Assembly (NCBI GenBank): GCA_964531645.1
Contig: CAZHEF010000001.1
Span: 1 to 64,000, forward strand
Direction of reading: 5' to 3'
Length of the DNA stretch: 64,000 nucleotides
DNA from: JBBIMS01 sp964531645
GTDB taxonomy: Bacteria; Acidobacteriota; Aminicenantia; JBFLYD01; JBBIMS01
Made by a program: the position numbers and the translations under genes. Shown one piece after another: positions 25,416 to 35,143 of this stretch (position 1 is its first letter; every line of letters begins with the position of its first letter). A model generated the notes under the pieces. That model was not told the origin of the DNA, ran no database searches, and was given only the letters and a program-made list of their open reading frames with translations.

Positions 25416-26741
25416 TTATCCCTTCAAAAAATCTCCAAAATTAAGCAATCTTTTGAAACTCGATTTTTTCATCAACTTCTTCATTTCAAGGAAATGACGG
25501 ATCAGCTGGTTTACCTCCTGAACAGGCCTCCCTGAACCTCTGGCAATTCTTAATCTTCTTCTTCCATCAATTCTTTCTGGATGAAGTCTCTCCTTTGGTG
25601 TCATAGAATCTATGATTGCAATCATATGGACAATTTTTTTATCGTCCACATTTATTCCTGCAAGATTTCTCAATGGTCCGACGGCTGGAAGATGTTCAAG
25701 AATTTCCTTGAAGGAGCCCATTTTTCTTATCATTTTCAATTGTTCCCTCAAATCCTCAAGGGTAAATTCCTCTTTTCTCAGCTTCTTTTCCAACTCCTCA
25801 GCTTTTTTTCTGTCAATAGCCTCTTCAGCTTTCTCAACAAGGCTCAAAATATCTCCCATTCCGAGGATTCTTGAGACGAGACGGTCAGGATAAAAGGGCT
25901 GAAAATCAGTATATTTTTCTCCAATTCCAATAAATTTAATCGGCTTACCTGTAACAGAGACAATTGAAAGGGCTGCTCCACCCCTCTGGTCTCCGTCAAG
26001 TTTTGTAAGGATAATTGAGGTTATCCCGATTTTTTCATCAAAGGTTTTTGCGGATTTCACCGCATCCTGTCCTGTCATGGAATCTGCTATATAGATTGTC
26101 TCAGAAGGCTGGAGTAGATTTTTAACTTCCTTCAGTTCCTCCATCAATTCCTCGTCAATATGGAGTCTTCCGGCGGTATCAACAATCTGGGGATTGAAAC
26201 CTCTGTCTTTAACATAAATTAAAAGTTCAGTTACAATTTCTTTAAGATTTTCACCCTTAATCTCATAAAAAGGAATCCCAATTGATTGGGCAATTGTTTT
26301 CAGCTGGCTCTGGGCAGCGGGTCTTTTCATATCAATGGATGCAAGGATTGGCGAATAGCCATTCCCTTTTAAAAAGAGAGCTAATTTACCAGCTGTAGTT
26401 GTTTTTCCTGTTCCCTGAAGACCAACAAGCATGAAGATTGTCGGGATTTTGCTGGAAAAGATGAGAGAATTTTGTTCTTTACCAAATAATTCCAAAAGCT
26501 CATCCCTTACAATTTTTACAAGAAGAGTATAAGGAGTGAAACTTTCCATGACTTCTTTTCCAAGAGCTTTAGCCTTAACTCTCTCAATAAAATCCTTGAC
26601 AACATTCAAATTCACATCTGCCTGAAGGAAAGAAAGCCTAACATCCCTGAGAGCTTGATTTAAATTTCCTTCAGTTAGCTTTCCTTCACCCTTTATAAAT
26701 TTTAGAGCTTTCTCAATTCCAGAAGATACAATCTCAAGCAT
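25416..26741 (-). CDS. ffh: Signal recognition particle GTPase
   Basis: 441 aa from the ATG at 26741; an in-frame reading to 26777 runs through the promoter. Ffh with 4.5S RNA delivers ribosomes making membrane proteins to FtsY. The N domain (1-85) is followed by the G domain, with P-loop GLQGTGKTT, DTAGRLHID and TKLDGDQRGG. The methionine-rich M domain ends early (MTPKERLHPERIDGRRRLRIARGSG, then about 35 residues), enough for 4.5S RNA binding. No ribosome site precedes the start. Confidence 0.97.
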   Translation of the reverse strand: MLEIVSSGIEKALKFIKGEGKLTEGNLNQALRDVRLSFLQADVNLNVVKDFIERVKAKALGKEVMESFTPYTLLVKIVRDELLELFGKEQNSLIFSSKIPTIFMLVGLQGTGKTTTAGKLALFLKGNGYSPILASIDMKRPAAQSQLKTIAQSIGIPFYEIKGENLKEIVTELLIYVKDRGFNPQIVDTAGRLHIDEELMEELKEVKNLLQPSETIYIADSMTGQDAVKSAKTFDEKIGITSIILTKLDGDQRGGAALSIVSVTGKPIKFIGIGEKYTDFQPFYPDRLVSRILGMGDILSLVEKAEEAIDRKKAEELEKKLRKEEFTLEDLREQLKMIRKMGSFKEILEHLPAVGPLRNLAGINVDDKKIVHMIAIIDSMTPKERLHPERIDGRRRLRIARGSGRPVQEVNQLIRHFLEMKKLMKKSSFKRLLNFGDFLKG

Positions 26742-26748
26742 ATATTTT

Positions 26749-26777
26749 ATAATGGAATAAAGATGAAAAAGAGTCAA
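26749..26777 (-). promoter_or_regulatory. Candidate leaderless promoter of ffh
   Basis: Minus strand: -35 TTGACT (26777-26772), 17-base spacer, -10 CATTAT (26754-26749), then seven bases to the ATG. An overlapping TATAAA four bases from the ATG is an alternative with a long spacer. Either way transcription would start at or next to the ATG. Confidence 0.5.
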
Positions 26778-26910
26778 ATAAATCTGATTTGTTAGCTCTT
26801 ATTTGTTTTTCATATAAAGGCAAAATAAAGAACAATTGAACCTCTCAATAATTCTATGATGAACAATTTTAAAAACAAAAAGGCAAAATGGCAGTTTTAT
26901 CTCTACTTGA

Positions 26911-26936
26911 AGCTGTAAGCTGTTAGCTGTAAGCTA
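26911..26936. repeat. AGCTGTAAGCTGTTAGC word repeat, copy 2
   Basis: Three tandem AGCTGT-type units. This copy abuts the 3' end of the ABC transporter remnant. Confidence 0.55.
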
Positions 26937-27395
26937 AAAAATAATCTTTCCATCCTCCAAGAGGAACATTCTATCAAAGAAATTGTTAGGCAAAGGTTTG
27001 TGGGAGATTATAATGCAGGTATTCTCTTTGAATCTTTCTGTTATAAGATTTTCGATTCTTTCCTCTGACCCTGAGTCAAGCTCAGAAGTGGCTTCATCGA
27101 AGATTATTATGTCTGAGTCTTTGAGAATTGCCCTTGCAATTGAGAGTTTCTTCCTCTCCCCTCCTGAAAGAGTCTTTCCTCCTTCTCCTACTACTGTCTC
27201 AAATCCATCGGGAAGTTCCTTTATGAATTCATATGCTCCAGAAAGTTTCACTGCCTCAATGAGATCTTCCTCCTTTGCATCGGGTCTATTATAGTGAATA
27301 TTGTTCTTTATTGTTTCATTAAATAGAAGAACATTCTATGATACGAAGGATATTCTCTCACTAAGGAGTATCTTAAGAAAGATAAACAAAAAGAA
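26934..27395 (-). pseudogene. C-terminal fragment of an ABC exporter ATPase
   Basis: The frame reads ERISFVS*NVLLFNETIKNNI, then on to the signature LSGGERKKLSIARA, Walker B DIIIFDEATSELD and H-loop IISHKP. The stop is a TAG where the family has Gln (the Q-loop, CAG to TAG). The Walker A region and the whole membrane domain are missing; upstream sequence belongs to an unrelated broken gene. This is a truncated remnant. Confidence 0.8.
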
Positions 27396-27404
27396 TCTTC
27401 TATT

Positions 27405-28540
27405 TTATTTTTTCCTGTAATTCTTCCAATTCTTTACTCTGTATCTTTTAAGAATATATCTTTCTTTCTCCTCATCAAATTTTATGTTATATATAAACCC
27501 ATCTTTTATAACACTTGGTTCGAAAGAGAAAGTAGCCCTATAAATGAAGTTCCCTTCTTTGCTAAATATATCAAATTGTGAAAATTCCAATTCTTTTGAA
27601 GAAAGTGGAATTCTTCTTACATATATCCTGCCATCATTATCAGTTAATATATCATCAAAAAAAGGTGTATAAGGCGCAAATGCAATTTTTTTTAACTCAA
27701 GAGATATATTGAACCAACTTAAAATTTCTTTTTTAATATCACTGCCAATTGGAATATTATTCTCCTCCTTCTCGATTCTTAAAAATCTTCTGCCCTCAGT
27801 GTCAATTATGAAAAGCTTATATTCTGATGAATATCCGTAGACGAGTTTATCCTTGTTAAAAGGAGAAAGAACACCACTGAATAAATAAGGATGGAAAAAG
27901 AAACTACTCCACCAGAGACTATATGAGTTGAGAGGTCTTCAGGGGATTCAAATAATTTTTTATCTTTTTTACCTTCTTTTGAGAATCTAACCAAGCTTGT
28001 AACCCTTCGATGTTCCTGCGATTCTGATATTAAGCCGAAAATTCGTTCTTCCTTATCTACGAAGAAATCCCAAATATTCCAATTGATTTTTAATTCTTTT
28101 ATTACTTCACCCGAGGGATTAAACTTGGTTATCTTCTGCTTACTCGAGTCGTAGACTCATACTGTTCCATCTTCTCTTACGAACCATGGCCCTGGTCTGG
28201 AAAACTCGCAGGTCCTTCTCCTTTTCTTCCCATGATGCTGGTGAGATTACCGCTTTTACTAAATTTGAGAACTTTGCACTCCTTACTATCAAGAACAAAG
28301 ATGTTTCTTTCTCTGTCTATTTTGACCTTCCATTTCCAAGGCTCAACGAAAACAGAGCTCTCTTCAGGGGTTTTACCTATAACCATATCTTCAATAAGTT
28401 CGAATTTCCACTTCCCGTAAATAGGCTTTTTTGAGTTTCTCGCTATTCTTTCCTCATTTTTTATAAATTCCTTTCCGTTCAGCCTGTTTTTTTTGAAGAA
28501 ATTAAAAATCAGCAAGAGAATTTAGTAGAAAGATTTTCAT
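27405..28540 (-). pseudogene. Decayed 6-bladed beta-propeller protein gene
   Basis: Fragments in several frames join into one protein. It starts with an ATG at 28540 (MKIFLL, then a shift to LLIFNFF), runs through WKVKIDRERNIFVLDSKEC and GRKGEGPASFP, shifts near 28195, has a TGA where Trp fits (GTV*VYDSSKQ), continues IWDFFVDKEERIFGLIS, and ends as IFSKEGNFIYRATF to 27405. The repeated pattern (I/F)xxFxxDGxF and GxxGEGPxxF is that of NHL-like 6-bladed propellers common in this lineage. At least three frameshifts and stops make it non-functional. Confidence 0.75.
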
Positions 28541-28816
28541 TTTGACATTTTCTTTCATCTCTCATCCTGTTTATCCTTTTTTAAATTTTTATTCAAAATT
28601 TCTATTATTTTATTTTTTTATATCCTTTTCGCAAATCAAAATTAATATGCCTGATATCTAGGTATAGAGATATTAACAGATATATAGAGAAGATATAGGG
28701 GTAGAAAGGGGGAAGGTTGGCAGGGTTGAATCTGCTCATCTTCTCCTTGATATAATGAAAAATACGGGACTTCCATGGTAGAGGGAACCCTTTAAACTTC
28801 TGAGATGGTGAAAGCC

Positions 28817-29606
28817 ATGATAGAATATGTGGAGCTAAGAAAAATATCTCCTTAGAAAGCCAGAGAGCTTGTAAGAAAAGTCTTTGAAAAGCAGAATGGC
28901 AATGTATCAGCAACTGCAAGGATATTAGGCATCTCCAGAAATACTGTAAGAAGAGCTCATTGTGGAAGAGGCAAAAAGAACTGGTTTTAGATATCGAAGA
29001 GTTTCCTCCTATTTTGTCAGAAAATATGGTTTATCCATTCAGCAGGAGACAAAACATCTTCTTGATTTGAAGAGTCTTCCAAAGGAAGTTTATCAACATA
29101 TAATTAGGTAGGATTTACCGAGGCATGAATGGAACATGATAGATATTGGGACGAGAGCATGTTTTACAGCTTATTCTCCTATGAGTTAGCATCGACATAT
29201 GGCTTTCTCTTCATTGTGATGGTGGGTTTATGGTTGAGAGCACATGGTGCAAGGGAAGAGATTTTGTGGAGGCTTGGAGAAGAAGCTGAGAGAATGGGAT
29301 GAAGGGCTTAAGGTATTAGGGGCTGGATTAGAACCGATACAAGAGGGCAGAAGAGGCTTTTTTTCAGTTATGGAGAGCTCTCACAGAGCAGATGATGAAT
29401 ATTTTTTGATGATACATGCTGAGCGATGCAGGAGTAAAGAGGAGTTTATTTTGAAGGCACGAGGGTGGCAAGAGACATGGAATTTTTACAGACCGAGTTT
29501 GGGATAGGGATGGAAGGGGAAGACGTTTTGTGAGAAGCTTCTCTGCAAGAATTCCCTTATAAACAGGTATGTGTTATTATTTCCTGTTATGTTGATGGAG
29601 GATTAG
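28817..29606 (+). mobile_element. Degenerate DDE (integrase-core) transposase remnant
   Basis: Readable in pieces: an N-terminal helix-turn-helix (KARELVRKVFEKQNGNVSA, TARILGISRNTVRRA), a middle stretch (GFRYRRVSSYFVRKYGLSI, HEWNMIDIGTRACFTAYS), and the C-terminal core (SHRADDEYFLMIHAERCRS, WQETWNFYRPSLGIGMEG). Multiple stops and frameshifts interrupt it and no terminal inverted repeats were identified. It is an old insertion sequence that marks this zone as a past insertion site. Confidence 0.7.
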
Positions 29607-30131
29607 ATAAGGGTTAATGATAAGATTCAGGGGCTATTTGTCAGAGAAGAGATGAAATATAACAGAAAGAGAGGTGGTAAATATGTCCCTACCAAATGCC
29701 AAAATTTATTTAAATATAATAAATTTCTTGTCTATTTGTTAGCTGAATTTCGCAAAATTTTTGTAAAACTAACCAGAATTCGGGAGCCAGAAATAAAACC
29801 CTTTGTTTATGCTAATTTTTGGCTTGATGGAAACTTTATTTTTCAAAGTAGTCATGATGCGGAACATAGGTTACCCCATCCTCCAAAACCGAAACCCCAG
29901 GGACCAAACCTGATACCAAACCCTTCCCAGAAATTTTCAAACATTCATCCCTCCTGAAAAAGTTAAAAGTAAAAATTAAAAAGTTAAAAGTGGAATTAAG
30001 GAAGAGAAAAGGAAATTGTTTCTGAAATCTCATTCCCAATTCTTCTCTCCTACTGTCCCTCCTCTCACTTTAAATTCCGCCTCTTAATTTTTATTTTTTT
30101 AATTTTGACTTTTGCCTTTTAACTTTTTTCT
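29607..30131. other. Gene-free stretch with low-complexity AAAAGTTAAAAGT words
   Basis: No credible gene. It contains iterated AAAAGTTAAAAGT/AAAAATTAAAAAGTT units at about 29957-29995 and their inverse near 30085-30128, the same word seen at 58037-58060. The inversely oriented copies flank about 100 bases and could fold. Confidence 0.45.
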
Positions 30132-31574
30132 CTATCCTTTTATCACAACAATTGGCTTCATTTTTGCGATTTTCTTTGATATGGAAGCTCCTACAATTGA
30201 ATCAACAACAAGGGATACATCCTTGTAAGCCTCTGACATCTCCTCAGCAACCACCTCCTTGTCAGATGCCCTTACAAGAATCCCTTCCCTTTCAAGCTCT
30301 GAAATTATTGACCTTCCCTGAGCTCTCTTAATTGCCTGATGCCTTGAGAGAACCCTTCCTGCTCCGTGGCAGGATGAGCCAAAACTTTCTTCCATTGCCT
30401 CTTTTACCCCTGTTAGAAGATATGAATACCTCCCCATGTCTCCAGGAATTATGACTGGCTGACCTATATCCTTATACTTTTGAGGAATTTCAGAATGCCC
30501 TGGTGGGAAAGCCCTTGTAGCACCTTTTCTATGAACAGCAACAATTCTCTTTTTCCCATCAATTACATGCTCCTCTTTCTTTGCAATATTGTGGGCAACA
30601 TCGTAAATCAATTTCATCCCGAGGGAGTTCTTAGATATACCGAGAGCCTTTAACATTGCTTCTTCAGCCCAGTGCATGATAATTTGTCTATTTGCCCATG
30701 CAAAGTTTGCAGAAGCAGACATTGCCTCAAAATAATCTCTTCCTTCTTTAGAACTGAGAGGAGCACAGGCGAGCTGTTTATCAGGAACAGATATACCGTA
30801 TTTTCTCATGGCATTTCCGAGAATAGCTACATAATCTGTCGCAACCTGATGTCCAAGACCTCTGGAACCAGTATGTATCATTACCGTAATCAAGTCTTTT
30901 TCAAGCCCTAAAGCTTTCGCAATTCTCTCATCGTAAATTTCTTCTACAAATTGAACTTCAAGAAAATGATTGCCAGAACCAAGAGTTCCGAGTTGATCCT
31001 TCCCTCTTTCAAGGGCTTTTGAGGAAACCTTTTCAGGGTTTGCCTCTAAAATAGCTCCATTGGATTCAATGAATTCAAGGTCTTCAGGGCTTCCATAGCC
31101 TCTCTCAACTGCCCATCTTGCTCCTTTCTTTAGAACTCCTTTAAGTTCATTATGGGATAGAGTCAGAGAACCTGTTGAGCCAACACCCGTAGGTATGTGC
31201 CTGTAAAGAGAATTCACGATTTCTCTCTCCTTCCCTTTTAAATCTTTCAAAAACAGATTTGTCCTCATCAAACGAACTCCACAATTTATGTCAAATCCAA
31301 CACCACCAGGAGAGATGACGCCATTTTCCCAATCTGTAGCAACAACTCCACCAATGGGTAACCCATAACCAAAATGTATATCGGGCATTGCAATGGAAGC
31401 TTTGACAATCCCGGGAAGGGATGCAGAATTTATAACCTGAGTGAAAGCCTGTTCCTCTGTTTCTGAAACAAGTCTTTCAGAGGCAAAAATTGTCCCTGGA
31501 ACTCTCATGAGGGGATTGGTCTCTTTTGGGATCTCCCATTTGTAATTATTTATTTTTATCAAATTTCTTCTCAT
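30132..31574 (-). CDS. rtcB: RNA-splicing ligase
   Basis: 480 aa. RtcB joins 2',3'-cyclic phosphate (or 3'-phosphate) RNA ends to 5'-OH ends using GTP and manganese. Metal residues are Asp95 and Cys98 (GFDINCGVR), with His in GSGNHFLE and IHTGSRGLGHQ; the guanylated His403 is in CHGAGRVLSR. AGGAGGG precedes the ATG. It is 10 bases downstream of the archease gene, its activating partner, so together they form an RNA-repair unit. Confidence 0.97.
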   Translation of the reverse strand: MRRNLIKINNYKWEIPKETNPLMRVPGTIFASERLVSETEEQAFTQVINSASLPGIVKASIAMPDIHFGYGLPIGGVVATDWENGVISPGGVGFDINCGVRLMRTNLFLKDLKGKEREIVNSLYRHIPTGVGSTGSLTLSHNELKGVLKKGARWAVERGYGSPEDLEFIESNGAILEANPEKVSSKALERGKDQLGTLGSGNHFLEVQFVEEIYDERIAKALGLEKDLITVMIHTGSRGLGHQVATDYVAILGNAMRKYGISVPDKQLACAPLSSKEGRDYFEAMSASANFAWANRQIIMHWAEEAMLKALGISKNSLGMKLIYDVAHNIAKKEEHVIDGKKRIVAVHRKGATRAFPPGHSEIPQKYKDIGQPVIIPGDMGRYSYLLTGVKEAMEESFGSSCHGAGRVLSRHQAIKRAQGRSIISELEREGILVRASDKEVVAEEMSEAYKDVSLVVDSIVGASISKKIAKMKPIVVIKG

Positions 31575-31584
31575 TTAAGCCCTC

Positions 31585-31989
31585 CTAAAGATCAAAAATA
31601 ATTTTTGTCTTCCACTTATTATTATGCCTTACAATGTGGAGATTGTGCAAGGTTACAGCTTTTACAAGTCTTTTTATAGAGCCCGGAATAAGCTTTTCTC
31701 CAAGGCATTTCGCCTTTATTGAGTTTCCCTTTAAATCAAGGATTTCAAATTTTCCAAAAATTACCTTTTCAGCTTCTGAAATGTAAAGAAGCTCTGAGAG
31801 CCACTGAAAAAGGAGAAAATCAAGGTCATGACTTTCCACATGAATTTCCTTTTCTATCTCCTCTCCAAAATCTTCTTTCTCAGTCATAAGAAAGAACATC
31901 CCCCTTGCAGAATCTGAAAAGAGTTCCTCAAGGGAATCAGACTCTACCCTCACTCCCGCATCAGCCGTTGTGAAGAAAATTGAAAACAT
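31585..31989 (-). CDS. Archease, RtcB activator
   Basis: 134 aa. Archease speeds RtcB guanylation and multiple turnover. The N-terminal calcium-binding motif FFTTADAGVRV (Asp10) and the family phrase SLEELFSDSARGMF are present. The C terminus has the expected hydrophobic strand HNNKWKTKIIFDL. Upstream is galU (24-base gap) and downstream rtcB, a common archease-rtcB pairing. Confidence 0.9.
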   Translation of the reverse strand: MFSIFFTTADAGVRVESDSLEELFSDSARGMFFLMTEKEDFGEEIEKEIHVESHDLDFLLFQWLSELLYISEAEKVIFGKFEILDLKGNSIKAKCLGEKLIPGSIKRLVKAVTLHNLHIVRHNNKWKTKIIFDL

Positions 31990-32012
31990 GGACTACCTGA
32001 TAGGAAAAACTT

Positions 32013-32879
32013 TTAAACCTTTTCCATTAATGATTTTATGTACTCCTTTACTTTCTCGCTAATATCCTCTCTTTTGAAAGAAAACTCAATGGTCGCTTTT
32101 ATGAATCCAAATTTATCTCCTGCATCGTATCTCTTTCCTTCAAAAAGATAACCATATACTTTTTCTTCGGGTAAAAGGGCTCTGATGGCATCTGTAAGCT
32201 GAACCTCCCCCTTTGCTCCAGGAGGAGTTTTTTCAAGAATCTCAAATATTTTGGGGGTTAAAATATATCTACCAATAATTGCAAGCTCAGAAGGAGCATA
32301 TGAAGGATCTGGTTTTTCTACCATATCCTCAATCTCAAAAAGCCTATCTGAAATCTGCTTTCCTTTTATAATTCCGTAGGATTTTGTTTCCTCAATGGGA
32401 ACTTTCTCTAAAGCTAAAACTGTTGAACGAAACCTTTCAAATATGTTTATTAATTGCCTTATACATGGAATTTCTGAATCAATGACATCATCCGCTAAAA
32501 CAATCGCAAATGGTTCGTTATTCACTATTTCCTTCGCCATCAGAACAGCATGTCCCAAACCCATAGGGACTTTCTGGCGAACATAAAATATTTTTATTAG
32601 ATTTGAGATTCTTTGAACTTCTCTGAGCGCATCAAAATTCCCTTTTTCTTCAAGAAAAATTTCAAGCTCTCTGTTGTAGTCAAAATAATCCTCAATCGAG
32701 TTTTTACCTTTTGAAGTTATAATAATCACATTCTCAATTCCCGATTTTGCAACCTCTTCAATTCCATAATGAATTAATGGTTTGTCAATGAGGGGAAGCA
32801 TCTCCTTTGGCTGAGCTTTTGTAGCTGGAAGAAATCTTGTCCCAAGTCCTGCAGCTGGAAAAACCGCCTTTTTTATCAT
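32013..32879 (-). CDS. galU: UTP-glucose-1-phosphate uridylyltransferase
   Basis: 288 aa. Makes UDP-glucose for polysaccharide and glycolipid synthesis. The nucleotide-binding signature AAGLGTRFLPATKAQPKEML is at the N terminus, with the uridine/sugar loops GLGHAVLMAK, VLADDVI and VEKPDPS following. The ATG follows a -10 box by six bases and has no ribosome site. It heads a transcription unit that includes archease and rtcB. Confidence 0.95.
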   Translation of the reverse strand: MIKKAVFPAAGLGTRFLPATKAQPKEMLPLIDKPLIHYGIEEVAKSGIENVIIITSKGKNSIEDYFDYNRELEIFLEEKGNFDALREVQRISNLIKIFYVRQKVPMGLGHAVLMAKEIVNNEPFAIVLADDVIDSEIPCIRQLINIFERFRSTVLALEKVPIEETKSYGIIKGKQISDRLFEIEDMVEKPDPSYAPSELAIIGRYILTPKIFEILEKTPPGAKGEVQLTDAIRALLPEEKVYGYLFEGKRYDAGDKFGFIKATIEFSFKREDISEKVKEYIKSLMEKV

Positions 32880-32885
32880 AAGGGA

Positions 32886-32914
32886 ATTATATCATAAAGG
32901 AGCTTTCATCTAAA
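32886..32914 (-). promoter_or_regulatory. Leaderless promoter of galU
   Basis: Minus strand: -35 TTTAGA (32914-32909), 17-base spacer, perfect -10 TATAAT (32891-32886), then six bases to the ATG. Transcription would begin at the start codon itself, giving a leaderless message. Confidence 0.6.
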
Positions 32915-33192
32915 TAGGAAAACATTGAAACTTTCCGGATTTTGAAGTCTCTATATCACACAAAAACTACTTTTTTGTTTGTGATTCTTAATGAAAGCCA
33001 ACGGAAGAGCGAAAGCTCGAGGGAAAATAGTGCGATATCGTGAAAGAGCAGAAGCTCGGAAGTTCGGTAGCTATTAATTAAAAAATTCAGTTCTCATTTT
33101 AGAAACTTCCGCTCTTAAGTTCTCCCGTACTTTTATTCAGCTGTTAGCTGTAAGCTGAGAGCTATATTTGGACTTTGGTAATTGGAATTTGG
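32915..33192. other. Gene-free spacer rich in degenerate words
   Basis: Nothing coding. It contains paired GAAGAGCGAAAGCTCGAG-like words (about 33003-33060), a partial inverse (AAACTTCCGCTCTTAAG, 33101-33117) and an AGCTGTTAGCTGTAAGCT copy at 33138-33163. Confidence 0.45.
33138..33163. repeat. AGCTGTTAGCTGTAAGCT word repeat, copy 3
   Basis: Same word family as 25018-25045 and 26911-26936, here 30 bases downstream of the LolA-like gene's 3' end. Confidence 0.55.
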
Positions 33193-33983
33193 TTATTTTA
33201 AAGAAGCTTTGGTAAAAATGTGTTCAGGAATCTGGGTATTAAATTCTATTGAATCAATTATGAACTCTGTTCCTTCCCCTGATTTGAGCATATCTTTGTA
33301 AGTTGCCATTTCAGGAATCCATCTATTCTGGACTTTTCTTAAACTTTTAACTTCCGTCATTTTTAACAAAGTCCCGCCCCGAGCGTAACGCTCTTCCTTC
33401 AAAATCACAAACTTTTCCTTGTCAACCCAGATCTTTCTTAAAGGGTACGCAACATTATCAGATTTAGCTTTTAACTGAAGCACCCAGCAATTGGAGTCAA
33501 GAAATTTTTCCTCCCTTAAAATTTCAGCATTGTAGGAGTTTGAAAGTTTCGGATCCTCCATCATGTCCTCGTAAGATAAATCTGAACCCATTACAGATTG
33601 TCTCAGCATATGACCTGAAATAAGAATTGTCCTTTCTGTCCAGGGAGAATACATCCAGAGCTGTCTTCTAACTTCAACATTTTTGTTCCCTTTTCCCTCG
33701 GAGGGGAAAGAAATTCAGTAAAAGCTTTTTCAGTTCCCTGGATGAAAGATTTAAATTCCATTGTCCTTGATGTTCTACGCAAATGTATGATCATTTTTGC
33801 TGTAATAATTTTATTTTCAGAAGTAATATTTTCATCAACTTTTTTCAGAATCCAATCTCCTGTGGGATTCTGAGATGCCAGAACTTTTTCTGAAAGAATC
33901 GGATTGAATAAAATAATAAAAATAAGAAACCAGTAAAAAAGCCCTGAATTTCTTTCGAACATCTTTCTCCTGCTTCCATTCAT
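33193..33983 (-). pseudogene. LolA/LolB-like outer-membrane lipoprotein-sorting protein gene (one frameshift)
   Basis: Two overlapping frames form one protein. The first has a signal peptide and the phrase EFLSPPREKGTKMLKLED; a single missing base near 33663 shifts the frame, and the second continues LWMYSPWTERTILISGHML and QSVMGSDLSYEDMME, a hallmark of this lipoprotein-sorting (DUF4292/LolA-like) family, to the stop. These proteins work with MacB/LolCDE-type transporters. The 5' end overlaps the permease gene by four bases. Everything else is intact, so the break is either very recent or a sequencing error. Confidence 0.8.
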
Positions 33984-35143
33984 GTCTCAAACTCCTTCAT
34001 CAAAGTAGATTTTTTCCTTCTGAAAACACCAATTCCCGCTATAGCTGTCCCTAAAAATGTAGCAAGAAGTCCTGGAATAAAACCAATTAAGAAGCTTAAA
34101 GGAGTTACCTCAGCTCTGATGACATTACCGAACATCAAGGTTGAACGCTTCATAAAATTCTCCACATTTAAGCCATGAACCTGAAGATAATAGGAAATTG
34201 CAATTCCAATACCTGTCCCTACTATGGAGCCCATAGCTCCTATTATTAGGGACTCTCCAATCAAAGAAAAATAAAGATGCCTTTTCTCCTCTCCCATAGC
34301 AAGTCTGACTCCTATCTCTCCATATCTTCTAAGGGAGCCCATTAAGCCAGCATTCCACAGGACAACTGACATTACTGCAAGAAAAACAGCAACAACAACG
34401 GAAGAGTAGGTTCTCAGCATGTTTATAAGTTCAGCAAGTCCTGACTGCTGTTTAAGGGTGAGCATAACTGGAAGGAAGTCTGGGTCATCTGATTTTGATA
34501 TTTCAATTATATCAGCAATTACAGTTCCTTTGTCAATGGGAGTTATTCCGAATCGAACTATCCCCGAAACCATAAAATCTGCTATAGCAAGGCTTCCTGT
34601 CATGGTGGAAGTTATTATTGTGGCTCTATTTCCTGGCTTTAAGGATAAAGTTTTTGCAAGTTCTGAAGTAACAAGAATCTCCTTTTCTCCATTCGGAATT
34701 TCTCCCATGAGCAAACCCTTTTCAAGATTCGTTATTGCATATTCTGGCGAACTTTTTGATGTTAAATCAATGGCAATTCCCGCTATTGGCCCCTGAGCTT
34801 TGGTCTCTCCCTTTTCATCGGGAATATCCAGAAGACCTGAAAAACGAATCCTGTGTGTCCAAAATAGCTCCGGATAATCATTTTTTAATTCTCGAAGAAG
34901 GGGGGAAACCCCGATATAGGCAAGGTCATTGGGAATTAAATCCGCTTCTTTCCAGTAGGCTCTTGTCATTATTTTTAAGTGTCCTGTGCTAAATCTTGCA
35001 CTGGATTCTACAAATTCATTCTCCGCTCCTTTTATCCAGCAATAAAAGAAAACTGTTAGCATGACACCAGAGGAAACAACAAGGAAAGGAAAGAGGCTTT
35101 TGCTTCTGTCACGAATCACACCCTTAATAATGAATCTAATCAT
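33980..35143 (-). CDS. LolC/E- or MacB-type ABC transporter permease (intact)
   Basis: 387 aa. Topology is one N-terminal transmembrane helix (about 17-37), a large extracytoplasmic MacB-PCD domain (about 38-230), and three C-terminal helices (FtsX domain) with RRYGEIGVRLAMGEEKRHLY between them. This is the mechanotransmission type of ABC protein, which moves substrates from the inner membrane to a periplasmic or outer-membrane partner. It overlaps both neighbours by four bases (ATGA), so the operon is tightly coupled. It is the only one of the four operon genes with an unbroken frame. Confidence 0.85.
   Translation of the reverse strand: MIRFIIKGVIRDRSKSLFPFLVVSSGVMLTVFFYCWIKGAENEFVESSARFSTGHLKIMTRAYWKEADLIPNDLAYIGVSPLLRELKNDYPELFWTHRIRFSGLLDIPDEKGETKAQGPIAGIAIDLTSKSSPEYAITNLEKGLLMGEIPNGEKEILVTSELAKTLSLKPGNRATIITSTMTGSLAIADFMVSGIVRFGITPIDKGTVIADIIEISKSDDPDFLPVMLTLKQQSGLAELINMLRTYSSVVVAVFLAVMSVVLWNAGLMGSLRRYGEIGVRLAMGEEKRHLYFSLIGESLIIGAMGSIVGTGIGIAISYYLQVHGLNVENFMKRSTLMFGNVIRAEVTPLSFLIGFIPGLLATFLGTAIAGIGVFRRKKSTLMKEFET

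Noticed and set aside
28605..28919. 104-codon minus-strand open frame
   Set aside because: It lies opposite the recognisable helix-turn-helix end of the decayed transposase and has no start signal or family features.
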